Assembly: GCA_049587975.1 (NCBI GenBank)
Contig: JBAVEY010000204.1
Coordinates: 1 to 22,198 of the forward strand
Source of the DNA: DASSJM01 sp049587975
GTDB lineage: Bacteria; Actinomycetota; UBA4738; HRBIN12
Length of the DNA stretch: 22,198 bases
Direction of reading: 5' to 3'
Shown: piece by piece, positions 20,127-22,198 of the stretch
How the letters are laid out: every line of letters begins with the position of its first letter
How positions within the stretch are numbered: position 1 is the first letter of the stretch
Notes under the pieces: generated by a model
The model's input: the letters and a program-made list of their open reading frames with translations, nothing else
What the model was told of the DNA's origin: nothing
The model's database searches: none
Program-made: the position numbers and the translations under genes

Positions 20127-21350
20127 GTGCCTTCGAGCGAGGCTCCCCGCGTCGAGGACCTGCTGCGCGAGCTCGCGCCGCAGGTCCTCGGCACGCTGGT
20201 CCGCCGGTACGGGCAGTTCGACTCCGCCGAGGACGCGGTGCAGGAGGCCCTGCTCGCGGCGGCGCGGCAGTGGCCCGAGGATGGGGTACCCGATCAGCCG
20301 CGGCCCTGGCTCGTGACCGTCGCCTCGCGGCGGCTCGTCGACGGATGGCGGAGCGAGAGCGCCCGAAGGCGTCGCGAAGAGCAGGACGCGCAGCTCGACG
20401 TGCGAGAAGCGGGGTCCGTGCCCTCCCGGGACGACACGCTCACGCTGCTCTTCCTCTGCTGCCACCCAGCGCTGTCGGTGCCGTCGCAGCTCGCCCTCAC
20501 GCTTCGCGCGGTCGGCGGGCTCTCCACGGCCGAGATCGCGAACGCCTTCCTGGTCCCCGAGGCCACCATGGCCCAGCGCATCAGCCGCGCCAAGCAGCAC
20601 ATCAGGGGCACGGGCGCACGCTTCGACCTCCCGCCGAAGCCGGAGCGAGCCGACCGGCTGCGGGTGGTCTTGCACGTGCTCTACCTCGTCTTCAACGAGG
20701 GCTACACGACGAGCTCGGGGGCGTCGCTGCACCGCGCCGACCTCACCGCCGAGGCGATCCGGCTGGCGCGCCTGCTCCACGGGATCCTGCCCGAAGACGG
20801 CGAGGTGGCCGGCCTGCTCGCGCTCATGCTGCTGACCGATGCTCGGCGGGCCGCCCGTACGACCAGCGACGGTTCACTGGTGCCGCTCGCCGAGCAAGAA
20901 CGCGGCATGTGGAACACCGCTCAGATCGAAGAGGGCGTCGCCCTCATCACCGCTGCCCTCGGCAAGGCGCCGATCGGTCCGTACCAGCTGCAGGCGGCGA
21001 TCGCCGCCATCCACGACGAGGCGCCGAGCGCCGAGGAGACGGACTGGCCGCAGATCCTCGCCCTCTACGAGGTGCTCGAACAGGTGTCGCCGGGTCCGGT
21101 CGTCACGCTGAACCGCGCGGTCGCGGTCGCCATGGTCGACGGTCCGCGGGCCGGTCTCGCGCTGCTCGGGACCCTCGACGCCGACGACCGCATGACGCAC
21201 ACCCACCGGGTGGAGGCGGTCCGAGGCCATCTGCTCGAGCTCGCGGGCGACCGCGTCGCGGCGCGTGAGTCTTACCGGCGGGCCGCCAGGATGACCGCGA
21301 GCGTTCCCGAGCAACGGTACCTGGCACTCCGCGCGGCCCGGCTCCGCTAG
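20127..21350 (+). CDS. ECF sigma factor, ECF42 group, with C-terminal TPR-like extension
   Basis: The 407-residue protein has sigma region 2 (about 10-78: YGQFDSAEDAVQEALLAAARQW, PRPWLVTVASRRLVDGWRSE) and region 4 (about 105-160: LSTAEIANAFLVPEATMAQRISRAKQHIRG). A long C-terminal extension (about 165-407) holds VLYLVFNEGY, MLLTDARRAARTTSDG, ALYEVLEQVSPGPVVTLNRAVAVAMVDGP and HRVEAVRGHLLELAGDRVAARESYRRA, the helical repeat region that defines ECF42/SigJ-like factors. No anti-sigma factor lies nearby, as is usual for the group. GTG 20127 has AGGAG only at a distance of about 13 nt, so translation may depend on the upstream gene. The stop TAG shares CTAG with the converging EamA gene. Confidence 0.93.
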   Translation: MPSSEAPRVEDLLRELAPQVLGTLVRRYGQFDSAEDAVQEALLAAARQWPEDGVPDQPRPWLVTVASRRLVDGWRSESARRRREEQDAQLDVREAGSVPSRDDTLTLLFLCCHPALSVPSQLALTLRAVGGLSTAEIANAFLVPEATMAQRISRAKQHIRGTGARFDLPPKPERADRLRVVLHVLYLVFNEGYTTSSGASLHRADLTAEAIRLARLLHGILPEDGEVAGLLALMLLTDARRAARTTSDGSLVPLAEQERGMWNTAQIEEGVALITAALGKAPIGPYQLQAAIAAIHDEAPSAEETDWPQILALYEVLEQVSPGPVVTLNRAVAVAMVDGPRAGLALLGTLDADDRMTHTHRVEAVRGHLLELAGDRVAARESYRRAARMTASVPEQRYLALRAARLR

Positions 21351-22198
21351 GGGATCTGCTGCTCCTGCGGCGTCGGGGCGCGGGCCAGGCTCGCGAGGAC
21401 GGCCCCCGCCAGGATCAGCAACCCCCCCGCGGCCACCCCGAGCGTGACCGACTCGTCGAGGAAGACGAACCCGAGCACCGCGGCCGCGAGCGGCTCCATC
21501 GCGGAGACGATCGCGGTACGGACGGCCCCGATCCGCGCGAGCGCCTCCATCAGGAAGAAGAAGGCACCGGCCGAGGACACCCCCATCCCGACGAGCGGCC
21601 CGAGCTCGGCCGCACCCGAGGGCAGGTCCCAATGACCGACCACATTGGCGTAGACGAACAGGCCGATCGAGGCGCCCGCGCTCACCCACAGCGCGCTCGT
21701 GAGCGCGCCGGTGCGGTCGATCCACAGGTCGACGCCCGTGAGGTACGCGCTGTACGTCATCGCAGTGACGAGTGCCAGCACCACCCCGACGCCGTCGATC
21801 GCGAGCCCGGCCCCGGCCCCGACGACGATCGCCGCGCCGGCGACCGCGCACAGGAGCGCCACGACCGTCAGGCGGGCCGGGAGGTCGCCGCCCAGCGCCC
21901 ACGCCCACACGGTCACGAAGACCGGATAGGTGAAGAACAGGAGCGTCACGGCCGCGACGGTCCCGTGCTGGGTCGACGTGAAGAACAGGCTCGCCTCGAT
22001 CGCGTAGCCGAACAGCGCCAGCAGGACCAACCGGAGGCGTTCGCCGGGCTCGGCCAAGATGGGGCGGTGCGTGACGAGCAGCGCGACGAACAGGACGAAC
22101 GCCCCGATCGCGAAACGGATCGAGAGCATCGTCTCGACGGGCACGCCGCGCTCGAGGACCTGGCGGCCCCAGATGATGATGGTGCCGAAGAGGATGGC
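21347..22198 (-). CDS. EamA/DMT superfamily transporter (5' end outside window)
   Basis: The frame is open to the right edge, giving at least 283 codons; the true start lies outside. It contains about ten predicted membrane helices in two EamA repeats. The first begins ILFGTIIIWGRQVLERGVP and contains LRLVLLALFGYAIEASLFF and AAVTLLFFTYPVFVTVWAWALGG. The second includes GVVLALVTAMTYSAYLTGVDLW and ends SAMEPLAAAVLGFVFLDESVTLGVAAGGLLILAGAVL. The SAMEPL..LGFVFLDE segment is the EamA hallmark. The family exports or imports metabolites such as amino acids; the substrate is unknown. It converges on ECF42 with a 4-bp overlap (CTAG, 21347-21350). Confidence 0.9.
   Translation of the reverse strand, partial: AILFGTIIIWGRQVLERGVPVETMLSIRFAIGAFVLFVALLVTHRPILAEPGERLRLVLLALFGYAIEASLFFTSTQHGTVAAVTLLFFTYPVFVTVWAWALGGDLPARLTVVALLCAVAGAAIVVGAGAGLAIDGVGVVLALVTAMTYSAYLTGVDLWIDRTGALTSALWVSAGASIGLFVYANVVGHWDLPSGAAELGPLVGMGVSSAGAFFFLMEALARIGAVRTAIVSAMEPLAAAVLGFVFLDESVTLGVAAGGLLILAGAVLASLARAPTPQEQQIP

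Noticed and set aside
19601..21268. 555-codon open frame on the plus strand overlapping the VOC and ECF42 genes
   Set aside because: It is frame-shifted relative to two well-recognised proteins and is Arg/Ala-rich without motifs.

Overview
The window is GC-rich (third codon positions are almost all G or C) and looks like chromosomal sequence of an actinobacterium, most likely a little-studied or metagenome-derived Actinomycetota lineage. Support comes from a WS/DGAT-type wax-ester/triacylglycerol synthase, a primary-type sigma factor without region 1.1, an ECF42-type sigma factor with its DGPF partner, α/β-hydrolase/nucleotide-cyclase fusions, frequent GTG starts, and many genes with a TAnnnT -10 box 6-8 nt before the start codon (leaderless transcription). 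No rRNA, tRNA, CRISPR array, insertion sequence or phage gene was found.

Layout. 1-459: SnoaL-like C-terminal end of an ECF sigma factor cut by the window edge. 729-2054: pseudo-hydrolase/cyclase fusion. 2055-2457: a gene-poor stretch with a 16-bp palindromic terminator and, on the minus strand, a micro-ORF with a near-ideal ribosome binding site. 2458-5060 (+): GNAT acetyltransferase, an interrupted secreted metallophosphoesterase, and a GlmS-like SIS sugar-phosphate isomerase. 5061-7877 (-): a three-gene unit of M20 peptidase, PF04008 adenosine-specific kinase and PAS/NarL-type histidine kinase. 7921-8196: sulfatase C-terminal remnant. 8258-8929 (+): PlsC-like acyltransferase. 8981-11608 (-): DLH-like hydrolase, archease and RtcB RNA ligase. 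11764-12696 (-): sigma-70 factor with its own promoter and terminator. 13023-13202 (+): small acidic protein bracketed by hairpins. 13239-13383 (-): zinc-ribbon remnant. 13397-14719 (-): MoaD/ThiS-like domain fused to a BNR/VPS10-like propeller. 14819-15715 (+): α/β hydrolase, converging on WS/DGAT (15712-17106, -). 17165-19090 (+): secreted cupredoxin/β-helix/membrane fusion. 19207-21350 (+): ECF42 module (DGPF protein, PhnB/VOC protein, ECF sigma). 21347-22198 (-): EamA transporter cut by the window edge.

How the genes work together. Three modules make functional sense. Archease is the known activator of RtcB, so 8981-10858 is an RNA ligation/repair unit. The DGPF, VOC and ECF42 genes form a known type of self-contained regulatory unit, and the sequence upstream carries a plausible ECF42 promoter (TGTCGA, 17 nt, CGAC). 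PlsC and WS/DGAT both serve glycerolipid or storage-lipid synthesis but lie apart in separate transcription units. The remainder is a mosaic of short operons in which convergent genes meet with 0-4 bp between or across their stop codons.

The most unusual items are the MoaD-propeller fusion with an internal GlyGly, the cupredoxin/β-helix/PLDc_N-like fusion with a CxxCH motif, the cyclase whose hydrolase domain has lost its Ser and His, and the minus-strand micro-ORF/structured RNA at 2148-2400. No obviously new defence or biosynthetic system is visible.
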